Shown: one piece after another, positions 1-8,018 of the stretch
Layout of the letters: the number at the start of each line of letters is the position of its first letter
Position numbering within the stretch: position 1 is the stretch's first letter
NCBI GenBank assembly: GCA_022340265.1
Contig: JAJDOH010000119.1
Coordinates: forward strand, 1 to 45,100
Length of the DNA stretch: 45,100 nucleotides
Direction of reading: 5' to 3'
Source: Deltaproteobacteria bacterium
GTDB lineage: Bacteria; Desulfobacterota; DSM-4660; Desulfatiglandales; Desulfatiglandaceae
Notes under the pieces: generated by a model
Told to the model about the DNA's origin: nothing
The model's database searches: none
The model's input: only the letters and a program-made list of their open reading frames with translations
Made by a program: the position numbers and the translations under genes

Positions 1-27
1 TAGTGGTTTTTGAGCTGAAAGGATGTA

Positions 28-282
28 TCAATAGTGATATCGAAGTTGTGCAATTTCAATGGCATCTTCAGACACTTTGTAAATAAACCTGTGTTCTTCG
101 GTGATTCGTCTGGACCAATATCCCGATAGGACTTGTTTTAAAGGCTCGAGTTTACCAATACCATCAAACGGGTTCCGTTTGGCATTTTTTATAAAGGTGT
201 TGATACGGCGTAAAATTTTTTTGTCGGTTTTTTGCCAAAAAATGTAGTCGTCCCATGCGTGATCGGAAAAGAGGAGATTCAC
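28..282 (-). CDS. yoeB: YoeB-family toxin (mRNA interferase) of a type II toxin-antitoxin pair
   Basis: This 84-residue protein has the size and pattern of the Txe/YoeB family: an N-terminal segment with paired aromatics (WDDYIFWQ), a central KRNPFDGIGKLEPLK block, and the C-terminal WSRRITEEHRFIYKV and LRYHY motifs. In the family the E, R and H of RRITEEHR and the C-terminal His-Tyr form the RNase site, and all are present. Members cleave mRNA in the ribosomal A site and are neutralised by YefM. The start codon overlaps the upstream antitoxin gene by 4 bp, the usual translational coupling of such pairs. Nothing suggests inactivation. The gene ends 28 bp from the window edge. Confidence 0.93.
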   Translation of the reverse strand: MNLLFSDHAWDDYIFWQKTDKKILRRINTFIKNAKRNPFDGIGKLEPLKQVLSGYWSRRITEEHRFIYKVSEDAIEIAQLRYHY

Positions 283-530
283 TCTATCAACTCCTTTTCC
301 TGCCCTTTACTATTTTCAAGTTGAGCGATTGACTCTAACAATCGTTTTGTGTTTTTCGCTGACCGCAAAAGATAGGCTGTCTCTTCAAGGGATTCATAGT
401 CTTCAAGGGACATAATAACAACGGAATTTGATGATTTGCGTGTTACAATAATCGGGGAGTGGTCATTACAGACTTTTTCCATGGTTTTTGCAAGATTTTG
501 CCTTGCAGCCGTATAGGTTATTGCTTCCAT
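279..530 (-). CDS. yefM: YefM/Phd-family antitoxin
   Basis: The 83-residue product begins with the YefM signature (YTAARQNLAKTMEKVCND, then PIIVTRK and VVIMSLEDYESLEET). This is the N-terminal DNA-binding and dimerisation fold of Phd/YefM antitoxins. The charged C-terminal tail is the part that wraps the YoeB toxin in this family. It is the first gene of the pair, with a GGGAGGT ribosome-binding site (536-542) 5-6 bases before the ATG. A perfect inverted repeat overlapping the promoter just upstream fits autorepression by YefM-YoeB. Confidence 0.93.
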   Translation of the reverse strand: MEAITYTAARQNLAKTMEKVCNDHSPIIVTRKSSNSVVIMSLEDYESLEETAYLLRSAKNTKRLLESIAQLENSKGQEKELIE

Positions 531-541
531 TTCTTACCTCC

Positions 542-579
542 CGTACAAATTGTTGTACGTCCCCATATTAGATTGTCAA
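542..579 (-). promoter_or_regulatory. yefM-yoeB promoter with overlapping palindromic operator
   Basis: On the minus strand TTGACA (574-579) is separated by 16 bases from TACAAC (552-557), a plausible sigma70 promoter. The -10 lies inside the inverted repeat CGTACAA-ATTG-TTGTACG (542-559). YefM-YoeB operators are known palindromes with a TGTACA core, and this repeat contains TTGTAC/GTACAA arms. The overlap predicts that the complex blocks RNA polymerase. Confidence 0.7.
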
Positions 580-602
580 GTCTTGATAAAAGAAAATCTA
601 TA

Positions 603-1874
603 TTAGGAAACCAGATAGGGTGCCAGCGGTGAGAGGTCTTCTTTGGCGATTTGGACCGTCATGCACACACCCTCATCTTCGTAGGTGGTTTCAAGGACCT
701 TTGCCAGGCTGTGGATATGGTGGATGCGCTTTTGCTCGGAAATGGGGATCAGGAGGGTAACTTTCGTGGTCGGGTACAGGTTTTCAGCCAGGTTCCGCAA
801 AAAAAGATCGACGTTTTGACCGGTTGCAGCCGATATGAACTGGGCGTTCGGGTAGGCATTTCGGGTTCCTTTGATGATGTCCTTCGAAACCCGGTCGATC
901 TTGTTAAACACGAGCATTTGGGGGATTTGATCGGCATCAATGCTTTTGAGAACGATCTCCACGTCCGCCATATGGTTTTGATAATTTTCATCCGAGATGT
1001 CGGCGACATGGATCAGAAGGTCTGCTTCCTCCGCTTCTTTGAGGGTGGCCCGAAAGCTGGCGACCAGATGATGGGGCAGGTTACTGATGAATCCCACGGT
1101 ATCGGATATGACCGCTTCTTTGTTGTTATGAAGCGGCAGAGACCTTGAGGTGGAATCCAGTGTTGCAAAAAGCTTGTCTTCCACCAGCACATGGGCCTGG
1201 GTCAAGCGGTTGAAGAGCGTTGATTTTCCCGCATTGGTGTAGCCCACCAGGCCGATGTTTCGGCATGTTTGCTTTCTCAGTTTTTTTTGGGTGTCGATCT
1301 GTTTAACAAGTCTTTTAAGGGTCTTTTCGATTTCATAAATTTCTCGCTGAAGCTTCTGGCGGTCCATTTCGCTCTGTTTTTCCCCCATCCCTCGAAATGC
1401 CACCCTGCCGCCTGTCTTGCTGCCGAACCGCTCCCGGTCCAAATGCCCCCACATGCTCTTCACCCGGGGTAGTTCGTACTTCAATTCGGCCAGCCTGACC
1501 TGAAGTCGGGCTTCTCTGGTCCTGGCATGATCGTGAAAAATTTTGAGAATCACCTCGGTGCGGTCCATGACCGGCAGGGAGAAGCGCTTTTCGATGTTGC
1601 GGGCCTGGCTCCCGGTGAGATCGTGATCGAAAATCAGAAGGTCGGCTGTAGCCCCTGCTTTTTCAAGGCTGGTTTCAATAAACCCTTCACCGAGGAAGGT
1701 TCGGGGATGAATTTTTGCGCGTCGCTGTACAAAAGCGCCGAGGGAAAGGATGCCGGCCGTATCCGTCAGGCGCACCAGTTCCGCCATGGCATCGTCTTTG
1801 GCGGCAGTATCGCCGTCCAGGGAGCAATAGCCCAGCAGAATGGCCTTTTCTTTTTCGCCTGCCGCCAGGGTCAT
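603..1874 (-). CDS. hflX: GTPase HflX
   Basis: At 423 residues it matches HflX length. An N-terminal HflX domain (about 1-190, with the glycine-rich RGMGEKQSE stretch) and a long helical linker precede a G domain. G motifs are visible: GYTNAGKST (G1), DTVGF (G3), NKID (G4) and SAATG (G5). HflX is a ribosome-associated GTPase that splits stalled or hibernating 70S ribosomes under stress. It is the last gene of the acdB-gpmI run, 28 bp after gpmI, with GGGAG about 6 bases before its ATG. No truncation or motif loss is apparent. Confidence 0.95.
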   Translation of the reverse strand: MTLAAGEKEKAILLGYCSLDGDTAAKDDAMAELVRLTDTAGILSLGAFVQRRAKIHPRTFLGEGFIETSLEKAGATADLLIFDHDLTGSQARNIEKRFSLPVMDRTEVILKIFHDHARTREARLQVRLAELKYELPRVKSMWGHLDRERFGSKTGGRVAFRGMGEKQSEMDRQKLQREIYEIEKTLKRLVKQIDTQKKLRKQTCRNIGLVGYTNAGKSTLFNRLTQAHVLVEDKLFATLDSTSRSLPLHNNKEAVISDTVGFISNLPHHLVASFRATLKEAEEADLLIHVADISDENYQNHMADVEIVLKSIDADQIPQMLVFNKIDRVSKDIIKGTRNAYPNAQFISAATGQNVDLFLRNLAENLYPTTKVTLLIPISEQKRIHHIHSLAKVLETTYEDEGVCMTVQIAKEDLSPLAPYLVS

Positions 1875-1902
1875 TCAGACTCCCGGATTCGATGGTGCAA
1901 TT

Positions 1903-3456
1903 TCATAAAATGAGATTTTCAGCTGTCATTTCTTTAGGAATGGGAAGACCCAGCAGGTACAAAACTGTAGGTGCCACATCCGAAAGCTTTCCCTTTGGGC
2001 GCAGTTTTTTCCCCACGGCACTTTGCGAGACGTAAATGAGATCAACGGGGAAAAGGGTATGGCTGGTTTTGGTCAGTCCCGTTTCGTAGTCCACCATCTC
2101 CTCGGAATTTCCATGGTCGGAAGTGATCAGGACGTCCGCTTCCAGTTCCAGAAATCGTTTCACGATCCTGCCCACGCATTCATCCACCACTTCAATGGCC
2201 TTGACGGCGGCATCCATGAATCCCGTGTGACCTACCATGTCGCCGTTGGCGTAATTGACGACAATAAAGTCATAGGGATTGTTGTTTAATCGTTTCAGAA
2301 TTTCATCGGTCACGGTGTAGGCATCCATTTCAGGATGATGGGCGAAACTGGAGGCATCAAATCGCGACGGGACCTCCACCTGCTCCTCTCCTCTGTAGGG
2401 CGTGGTTTTCTTTCCGTTGAAGAAGCTGGTGACATGGCGAAATTTCTGTGTTTCGGCAATGCGCAGTTGAGTGAGTCCCGCATCCGAGATGACTTCGCCC
2501 AGCAGATGATTCATGCCGCCCCCCTTGTCCATGGGTGCCATCAGGTAGGCATTGAAATCGTCGTAATAACGGGTGAATCCTGCGTAAACCACTTTTGGTC
2601 GCACCTTTAGGTCCCCCGGGTAATCGGGATCAACGAAGGCGCGTGAGAGCTGAATCGCCCGGTCCTGGCGATAATTGGTGTGCAAAATGGAGTCGCCGTC
2701 GTGAATTCCGTCGTAGTTCCCGATGCAGAAGGGGGGAACGTATTCATCCGTCATTTCATCCCCGTCGGGCGTTTTCATCTCCTCATAGGCTTTTTGGACG
2801 GCACTTTGAGCGTCTTCAGTCCGCAATCCTTCGGCACAGACCAGGCAATGATAAGCCTGATCCGTGAGCTTCCAGTCCTGGGAGCGGTCCATGCCGTAAT
2901 AACGTCCCATGACGGTTCCGATACGGCACAATCCGACCTTCTCCATTTCGGTGCCAAGGGTTTTCAGGAAGCCAAGGGTGCTGCGGGGCGGCGTGTCGCG
3001 GCCGTCCAGGAACGGATGAATGATGATTTCCCCCTCGGGAAATGCTTCCCGTGCTTTGGCCATGATTTTGAACAGGTGCTTCTGGTGGGCATGTACCCCT
3101 TCGTCCTGCAAAAGCCCCAGCAGATGGAAGCGGCTGTTGTTTTTTCGCCAGTTGGAAATCAATCGCCGCCACATTTCCGCCTGAAAAAGGAGGCCGCTTT
3201 CCAGTTCATCGTTGATCCGTTTTAATTCCTGTACCACAATGCGTCCGGCACCCATGTTAAGGTGCCCTACCTCGCTGGAACCCTGATATCCGGGGGGCAA
3301 CCCCACTGCTTCACCTGAACATTCGAGGATGGTCCATGGATAGGTCTTTTTGTAGGCATCCATATTGGGAGTGCGGGCGGTCAGGACCGCATTGTTTTCT
3401 TTATTCTCGTTTAATCCCCACCCGTCACGAATAATGAGTGCCACCGGTTTTTTCAT
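1903..3456 (-). CDS. gpmI: 2,3-bisphosphoglycerate-independent phosphoglycerate mutase
   Basis: The product interconverts 3- and 2-phosphoglycerate in glycolysis and gluconeogenesis with a two-metal site of the alkaline phosphatase superfamily. It shows the N-terminal metal Asp in IIRDGWG, the phospho-Ser loop GSSEVGHLNMGAGRIV, the DGRDT loop, and the C-terminal metal motifs ANGDMVGHTG and TSDHGNSEEM. I place the start at the ATG at 3456 (517 residues, the usual size) rather than 11 codons upstream. This ATG has an AGGAAAGG-type site and overlaps the stop of a small ferredoxin-like ORF as ATGA, which suggests translational coupling. Confidence 0.95.
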   Translation of the reverse strand: MKKPVALIIRDGWGLNENKENNAVLTARTPNMDAYKKTYPWTILECSGEAVGLPPGYQGSSEVGHLNMGAGRIVVQELKRINDELESGLLFQAEMWRRLISNWRKNNSRFHLLGLLQDEGVHAHQKHLFKIMAKAREAFPEGEIIIHPFLDGRDTPPRSTLGFLKTLGTEMEKVGLCRIGTVMGRYYGMDRSQDWKLTDQAYHCLVCAEGLRTEDAQSAVQKAYEEMKTPDGDEMTDEYVPPFCIGNYDGIHDGDSILHTNYRQDRAIQLSRAFVDPDYPGDLKVRPKVVYAGFTRYYDDFNAYLMAPMDKGGGMNHLLGEVISDAGLTQLRIAETQKFRHVTSFFNGKKTTPYRGEEQVEVPSRFDASSFAHHPEMDAYTVTDEILKRLNNNPYDFIVVNYANGDMVGHTGFMDAAVKAIEVVDECVGRIVKRFLELEADVLITSDHGNSEEMVDYETGLTKTSHTLFPVDLIYVSQSAVGKKLRPKGKLSDVAPTVLYLLGLPIPKEMTAENLIL

Positions 3457-3548
3457 ATGGGGTTTTCCTTTCCTATGGTATTTGGGCATTCACTGACGCA
3501 GATGCCGTCACGGTTACATTTATCGGGATCGATGGTGAAAAGAGGCAT
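3453..3548 (-). CDS. 31-residue ferredoxin-like ORF, possibly a gene remnant
   Basis: A short ORF starts 3 bp after the acdB-like stop, with GGAG 6 bases before its ATG, and ends in TGA overlapping the gpmI ATG (ATGA). It contains the motif CNRDGICVSECP, a ferredoxin cluster motif of the form C-x2-D-x2-C-x3-C-P with Asp in place of the second Cys. That variant is known in some ferredoxins and, as far as I recall, in the N-terminal domain of nitroreductase-family proteins of sulfate reducers. Only three Cys are present and the rest of any such protein is missing. It may be a relic kept as a coupling ORF for gpmI or a true microprotein. Confidence 0.5.
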   Translation of the reverse strand: MPLFTIDPDKCNRDGICVSECPNTIGKENPI

Positions 3549-3551
3549 CAC

Positions 3552-4220
3552 TTACTCCAGAATGATAAGGGCGTCTACAGCCACGGGCCGGCTGCCTGCA
3601 AGGATGAGTGGATTGATGTCGATTTCTTTAACGGCATCGTTTTCAAGGCCGATCCGTCCCACCGAAATCAGAATGTCCGCCAGCAGGTCACGGTCAACTT
3701 CCGGCATGCCCCGCACGGCATCCAGAATCTTGTGGGCTTTGATTTCAGACATCATCTCAAGGGCATCGTACTTTTCAAGGGGCGCCACACGAAAGGAGAT
3801 ATCCTTTAGCACTTCGGTGAAAATACCGCCCAGGCCGAACATGACGCACGGCCCGAACTGCGGATCCCGGGTAAGACCCGCCACCAGTTCCCGCTGCCCC
3901 TTAATCATTTCCTGAACCAACACTTCGCTTTCTTTCCCGTCCATGTTGGTTGAAATACGATCAAATGCGCCCAACGCCTCTTCCATATTTCGGATATCCA
4001 CTTCAATGAGGCCTTTTCCGGTTTTGTGGGTAATGCTGGGTGCGCAACCTTTGAGGACCAGGGGAAACCCGATTTCTGCAGCAGCTGTTTTGAGATCCGC
4101 CTGATTCGTGACCGTAATTTCGTTGGTCACGGGAATTTGATACGCTTTTAAAACCTGTTTGGCCTCATATTCGGAAAGGGCATGTCTCCCTTCTGAAAGG
4201 GCTTTTTCCAAGATTTGCAT
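3552..4220 (-). CDS. ADP-forming acyl-CoA synthetase beta subunit (ATP-grasp)
   Basis: The 222-residue protein matches the ATP-grasp_5 beta subunit of NDP-forming acetyl-CoA synthetases. It has the N-terminal LSEYEAKQVLKAYQIPV, then GFPLVLKG, the THKTGKGLIEVDI nucleotide loop, VLVQEMIKGQRELVAG, FGPCVMFGLGGIFTEVLKD, and the C-terminal EIDINPLIL metal-binding motif. Such enzymes convert acyl-CoA, ADP and phosphate to acid, CoA and ATP. No alpha subunit gene (CoA-binding and ligase domains) is adjacent, so the partner must be elsewhere. It is the first gene of the run that continues to gpmI and hflX, behind a strong promoter. Confidence 0.88.
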   Translation of the reverse strand: MQILEKALSEGRHALSEYEAKQVLKAYQIPVTNEITVTNQADLKTAAAEIGFPLVLKGCAPSITHKTGKGLIEVDIRNMEEALGAFDRISTNMDGKESEVLVQEMIKGQRELVAGLTRDPQFGPCVMFGLGGIFTEVLKDISFRVAPLEKYDALEMMSEIKAHKILDAVRGMPEVDRDLLADILISVGRIGLENDAVKEIDINPLILAGSRPVAVDALIILE

Positions 4221-4297
4221 TGAAATGCCTCCAAAAAATTTAGGCTGTATGATTTCAGCTTTTTTCCGCTGTGCTGGTATGATAATAAGTGCTTTGA

Positions 4298-4326
4298 AGC
4301 ATAGAGAAAAGGAAACGGTTTGTCAA
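4298..4326 (-). promoter_or_regulatory. sigma70 promoter of the acdB-like/gpmI/hflX operon
   Basis: On the minus strand a consensus -35 TTGACA (4321-4326) is followed after 17 bases by TATGCT (4298-4303, four of six matches). It lies about 80 bp upstream of the acdB-like ATG, in the divergent gap shared with recO. Confidence 0.65.
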
Positions 4327-4379
4327 TCACAGGAAATGGCCGCACTCCCACAACAGAACGGCTTTAAAGACATTGAACC

Positions 4380-5117
4380 ATGCATATTTCCGAAAGCATT
4401 ATCACAAGAACCTGGGAATTCGGAGAAACGGATCTCCTGGTCAGCTTTTTTACTGCTGACAGGGGTCGCCTCAAAGGGGTTGCAAAAGGGGCGAGAAAGA
4501 GCAGCAGGCGCTTTGCCAACTGTCTGGATTCTTTTTGCCTGACCCGTCTGGAGTATGAACGCAAGAGCGGTAGGGATCTCTATCTTCTCAATGCCGGCAA
4601 ACTGATTCACGGCTTCCCGGAACTGAGGACCGATTTTCATGCGCTTTCCCTGGCCAGTTACATGGTTGAGCTGGCCGAAACCCTGTTCCCCTTGGAGGTT
4701 GCCGAACCGCGAATGTTCGCACTTCTTAAGGAAGCATTCAACGCTCTTTCGGGCCAAATGAAAAGAGATGAACTGCGGATTTTTTTCGAGGCCAAAGCGT
4801 TGACCCTTGGCGGATACGGCATCAATTTTGAGCGGTGTTGTGACTGCGGCAGATTGTATGCGGGGGAGGGGAGGGCGGTTTTCAAGCATAGCAAGGGGGG
4901 CATTGCTTGCCTCAGGTGCGAAAAGGAGTCGGCCCGGCTTCCCGGCCTGGATCCGGATACGGCCAAAGGCCTGAATCAAATCCAGACAACACCTCTGGAT
5001 GATGCCCAAAAGGTAACTTTAACCGACGGCATGCTCGACGAGATGAAGCGGGTGCTTCGGCAGCATTTGCGCTACAGCCTCGGAAAGGAGCTCAAAACCG
5101 AACGGTACCTGGCATAG
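4380..5117 (+). CDS. recO: DNA repair protein RecO
   Basis: RecO (245 residues, normal length) acts in the RecFOR pathway, loading RecA on SSB-coated DNA and annealing strands. The N-terminal OB fold is clear (ISESIITRTWEFGETDLLVSFF, then GRLKGVAKGARKS), followed by the helical domain. A C-terminal four-Cys zinc site (CCDCGR, then CLRC) is intact. It is transcribed alone, divergent from the acdB-like gene and convergent with the Cys-rich gene at 5149. A ribosome-binding site before the ATG is weak. Confidence 0.94.
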   Translation: MHISESIITRTWEFGETDLLVSFFTADRGRLKGVAKGARKSSRRFANCLDSFCLTRLEYERKSGRDLYLLNAGKLIHGFPELRTDFHALSLASYMVELAETLFPLEVAEPRMFALLKEAFNALSGQMKRDELRIFFEAKALTLGGYGINFERCCDCGRLYAGEGRAVFKHSKGGIACLRCEKESARLPGLDPDTAKGLNQIQTTPLDDAQKVTLTDGMLDEMKRVLRQHLRYSLGKELKTERYLA

Positions 5118-5148
5118 TATCTGCGAAAAAGCTGTCCGTCCTTTCCGT

Positions 5149-5556
5149 TCACCGTTTTTCATCCAAATATTCGCTCCACAGTTGACTTCGCAATTCATTA
5201 ATTTTCTTGAATTTATTCTCCAAAGCAACGACGACTCCAGGGTCGTCTTTTTCCATGGCTTCTTTTAAATCCTCACAGAGATAGGTATGACACAGAAAGG
5301 GCCTTGATAGCAGGTCGATTGTGCAACCCGATTCTCCCAAAAACCAGCATCCCTTTTTTGAGAAAGCTTCCCTTCTCCATTTGGGGGGTCTTCCGGAGGA
5401 TTTGAGAAAGATGATATCCTTGTCGCTGTAAAGGTAATGGACCCTTAGGCAGCACGGGGACGTGCATTCGGAGCAAACACGCGTTACATACGGTTTTTGA
5501 AGTTTAGCGGCTTCCGAGAGAAGTTGTTCCATCCGTTCAACGGTTTCTGAGATCAT
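5149..5556 (-). CDS. Cys-rich YkgJ-like putative metal-cluster protein
   Basis: A 135-residue protein with a clustered Cys pattern: CSECTSPCC near residue 28, then GCWFLGESGCTIDLLSRPFLCHTYLC. The GC...RPxxCxxYxC layout resembles the YkgJ/UPF0153 group, which is thought to bind zinc or an Fe-S cluster. It is the last gene of the AOR operon, 31 bp after the MoaD-like gene, so a role in maturation or electron transfer for the oxidoreductase is possible but only inferred. The remainder is helical and charged. I cannot assign a reaction. Confidence 0.7.
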   Translation of the reverse strand: MISETVERMEQLLSEAAKLQKPYVTRVCSECTSPCCLRVHYLYSDKDIIFLKSSGRPPKWRREAFSKKGCWFLGESGCTIDLLSRPFLCHTYLCEDLKEAMEKDDPGVVVALENKFKKINELRSQLWSEYLDEKR

Positions 5557-5587
5557 ATCCCCGTTTGCTGCTCCCTACAGCAACTGC

Positions 5588-5830
5588 CTATCCGCCGCCT
5601 ACCGGTGGAAAAACGGTTATCCGGTCTCCGAGTGCAACTTCGCTGTCCAGTGCGCCTTGGCGGTCGTTTATCATGATAACCTTGGGCATATGGAGGGGGA
5701 TGCCCAGTTTTTTCAGGACGTCTTTCACCGTGGCGGGTTCGGCGATTTCGAGGGGCCGGACGGTTCCCGTTGCCTCGGGGGCCGGGAGATACCGTTTGAG
5801 TCCGGTCAAGAGTCTTACTTCGATTTGCAT
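5588..5830 (-). CDS. MoaD/ThiS-family sulfur carrier protein
   Basis: The 80-residue protein has the beta-grasp pattern of MoaD and ends in FPPVGGG, giving the C-terminal Gly-Gly that MoaD/ThiS proteins need for adenylation and thiocarboxylation. Its position 41 bp after the aldehyde:ferredoxin oxidoreductase gene suggests it donates sulfur for the pterin dithiolene or serves that enzyme specifically. AOR genes are commonly paired with a MoaD-like gene. No MoaE or MoeB is next to it. Confidence 0.88.
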   Translation of the reverse strand: MQIEVRLLTGLKRYLPAPEATGTVRPLEIAEPATVKDVLKKLGIPLHMPKVIMINDRQGALDSEVALGDRITVFPPVGGG

Positions 5831-5871
5831 GACATCCTCTCTATCGCCGTAACCCTTACCCGAAAAGGCAC

Positions 5872-7542
5872 CTAAAAATTGAACAGGTGGTCGATCTCTT
5901 CCTGGGTGACATCAAACACCGCGCCGGTTGGCGGCAGCGGTTCGGTTCGCATCCAGTCCGGAAGACCGTCGGCTTGCGGTGCGATACCGGCATTGATGTT
6001 GAATGCCCTTTCCTGACGAAGCATTTCTTTCCCCAGTTCCTCGAAATCGGCGGCGGTCCAGGGAACACCGTAAAGGGCGGCGACCATGGATGCGATGATT
6101 TCCGGGGTTCCGGCCAGAAAGGTGAACATGCAAAGACCCGTTGCGTCCAGCGCGGCGGTGGAAATCTGCGCCATGCGGGAGCGGTCCACCTGTCCCACCG
6201 GGTTCAGGGGGTCGTCTTCCACCACGCCGGCGGTATGGTCCGCACCCTGAGGGCTGGTGGCGTAGGTAACACCCCATCCCTTGAGGGACCGGGCCGAATG
6301 AGCCGGAATCCCCTGCCCTTTGACCGCTGGAATCCGGTCAATGCCGAAGACTTTGGCCGTCTGGGTCACACCGCTGCCGATGATGCGGCCCATGGGGGTC
6401 CCTTGAGCGATTTCCTCGATATAGCTTTCGGCTTTTGCGGCATCACCGAATTCAAAGAGCCCTGCGTCGTTGAGCACCCCGATGGCACATCCCACTTCAA
6501 TGGTATCAAGACCCAGTTCATCACACCGGCGGTCCATACGGGCTACAGGATCGAGATCATCGATCCCCAGATTGGCGCCCAGCATGGCCACGGTTTCGTA
6601 TTCCAGCGCGGAGGTGAGGTGGTTCCCATCGGCATCGTGGAAAATGGGCGAACATTTCACAACACAGCCGGGCATACAGGCGTTGCCCATGGAGCCTCCC
6701 CGGGCGTTGTTGAGTTCAATCATGGTATTGGAGCAGAGACCCTTTCGCTTTTCAAAAGCACCGTGCCGGTGATTTCGGGTGGGCAGGCTGCCGCGGTCGC
6801 CGTCCGCATCGATGCAGACATTGGTTCCCAGTTGGTTAAAGACCTCCCTCAGCGGGTTGTCCTGGATGGTCTGAACGGCCGTCTTGACCGCCTGCTTAAA
6901 GGCATCGGGGTCGGCTGCTTTTCGTGAAGGGACACCGGTGCTGTCCACCACGATGGCTTTGAGTCCCTTGGACCCCATGATGGCGCCCACACCCCCTCTT
7001 CCGGCATGGCGTGCGGGGCGGTCTTCCGGATCGGTCACCGCGACGGTGGAATTGGCCAGTTTCATCTCCCCTGCGGGTCCGATGATAATAACGGATATTT
7101 TTTCCCCGTAACGCGCTCTCAGCTTCTCACATGCCGCATAGTTTTCCATTCCGACAATGTCATCGGCCGGTTCGAGAATGGCCCCTTCCGCGTTGATCTT
7201 GAGTGTCTGCCACTGGTCGGACTTCCCCTGAACCATAATGGCACGAACCCCCAGGCGGCCCAGCTTGTCTCCGGCCGTTCCGCCGGAGTTGGCCTCCTTT
7301 ATGCCGCCCGTAAGGGGACTTTTACCGCCAAAGGACATGCGTCCCGACTGCGGTGCACTGGTTCCGGCCAGAAGACCGGGGGCCGCAATAAACGGGGCTT
7401 CAGGGGAAAGCGGGTGTGCGGTGGGTGAACCGTATTCCGTCAAGAGATAATCGATCATTGCCCGTCCGCCAACGATTTTGTCTTTGGGAAATGTCTCTTT
7501 GACGACCTTTTTTTCGCTCATATCGATCTTTAGGATACTCAT
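5872..7542 (-). CDS. aor: Aldehyde:ferredoxin oxidoreductase family tungsten/molybdopterin enzyme
   Basis: The 556-residue cytoplasmic enzyme belongs to the AOR family (W- or Mo-bis-pterin plus one 4Fe-4S cluster). These oxidise aldehydes to acids or run the reverse, with ferredoxin. The N-terminal half shows the family blocks GGRAMIDYLL, APGLLAGTSAPQSGRMS, GGxxGxKLGRLG and GRGGVGAIMGSKGLKAI. Cluster ligands are C289, C293 and C297 in CMPGCVVKC, and C471 in TGLCMF. The C-x3-C-x3-C spacing differs from the C-x2-C-x3-C of the Pyrococcus enzyme; I believe other AOR subfamilies share it. The substrate cannot be read from sequence. It sits in an operon between a DUF3795 gene (11 bp upstream) and a MoaD-like gene. 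Confidence 0.92.
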   Translation of the reverse strand: MSILKIDMSEKKVVKETFPKDKIVGGRAMIDYLLTEYGSPTAHPLSPEAPFIAAPGLLAGTSAPQSGRMSFGGKSPLTGGIKEANSGGTAGDKLGRLGVRAIMVQGKSDQWQTLKINAEGAILEPADDIVGMENYAACEKLRARYGEKISVIIIGPAGEMKLANSTVAVTDPEDRPARHAGRGGVGAIMGSKGLKAIVVDSTGVPSRKAADPDAFKQAVKTAVQTIQDNPLREVFNQLGTNVCIDADGDRGSLPTRNHRHGAFEKRKGLCSNTMIELNNARGGSMGNACMPGCVVKCSPIFHDADGNHLTSALEYETVAMLGANLGIDDLDPVARMDRRCDELGLDTIEVGCAIGVLNDAGLFEFGDAAKAESYIEEIAQGTPMGRIIGSGVTQTAKVFGIDRIPAVKGQGIPAHSARSLKGWGVTYATSPQGADHTAGVVEDDPLNPVGQVDRSRMAQISTAALDATGLCMFTFLAGTPEIIASMVAALYGVPWTAADFEELGKEMLRQERAFNINAGIAPQADGLPDWMRTEPLPPTGAVFDVTQEEIDHLFNF

Positions 7543-7553
7543 GATCTCCTCCT

Positions 7554-7991
7554 TTAAACCTCTGTTTGAGGGCCACTGCCGATGACCATCTTCCCTTTGA
7601 AATACCTATTCTTGATATCACCGGATGATTTGACAAATGCCTCTTCTCCATCCCGTTGGATGGTACACAGGTTGAAGACTTTGAGATTGTGCGGAAGGAC
7701 GTCCGCCCGGTCTGAAGAAGGGTTCAATTTTGAACATGGAAAATCCCCACATTCAAAACAATAATCCGCGTCTTTTTTGATGAAACAAGTATATGTCTCG
7801 CATTGATTGCCGATGACAGGGCAGTTTCCTTGTATGTCGCGACAACCGGCACACGGCAGTTTCTCTTCAGGGACCCCTTTCGAAATCAAATAGGCACGCA
7901 ACTGTTCATTATCTTTGGAGAGGTAAAGCTCGCATGTGCCGCAATCAATACCGCAGGGTGCCAACAACCTGATTCTTTCATTCGCAATCAT
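7554..7991 (-). CDS. DUF3795 Cys-rich protein
   Basis: The start at 7991 (145 residues) is chosen over 8036 because AGAGGAGAT precedes it at good spacing. The protein has the DUF3795 pattern: PCGIDCGTCELY at the N terminus, CAGCR, CPVIGNQCETYTC, and CFECGDFPC followed by a Leu/Asp-rich region. The many Cys pairs point to metal or Fe-S binding; the biochemical function of the family is unknown to me. It opens the operon with AOR 11 bp downstream, so it may supply electrons or metal to AOR. That is inference from position. Confidence 0.82.
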   Translation of the reverse strand: MIANERIRLLAPCGIDCGTCELYLSKDNEQLRAYLISKGVPEEKLPCAGCRDIQGNCPVIGNQCETYTCFIKKDADYCFECGDFPCSKLNPSSDRADVLPHNLKVFNLCTIQRDGEEAFVKSSGDIKNRYFKGKMVIGSGPQTEV

Positions 7992-8018
7992 TGAACAATC
8001 TCCTCTGTTTGTTGAAGC

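Noticed and set aside
5887..6927. A 346-codon plus-strand frame opposite the AOR gene
   Set aside because: It lies wholly antisense to a clear AOR coding sequence, has no recognisable motif and is His/Gly-rich as expected from the reverse of a GC-biased gene.
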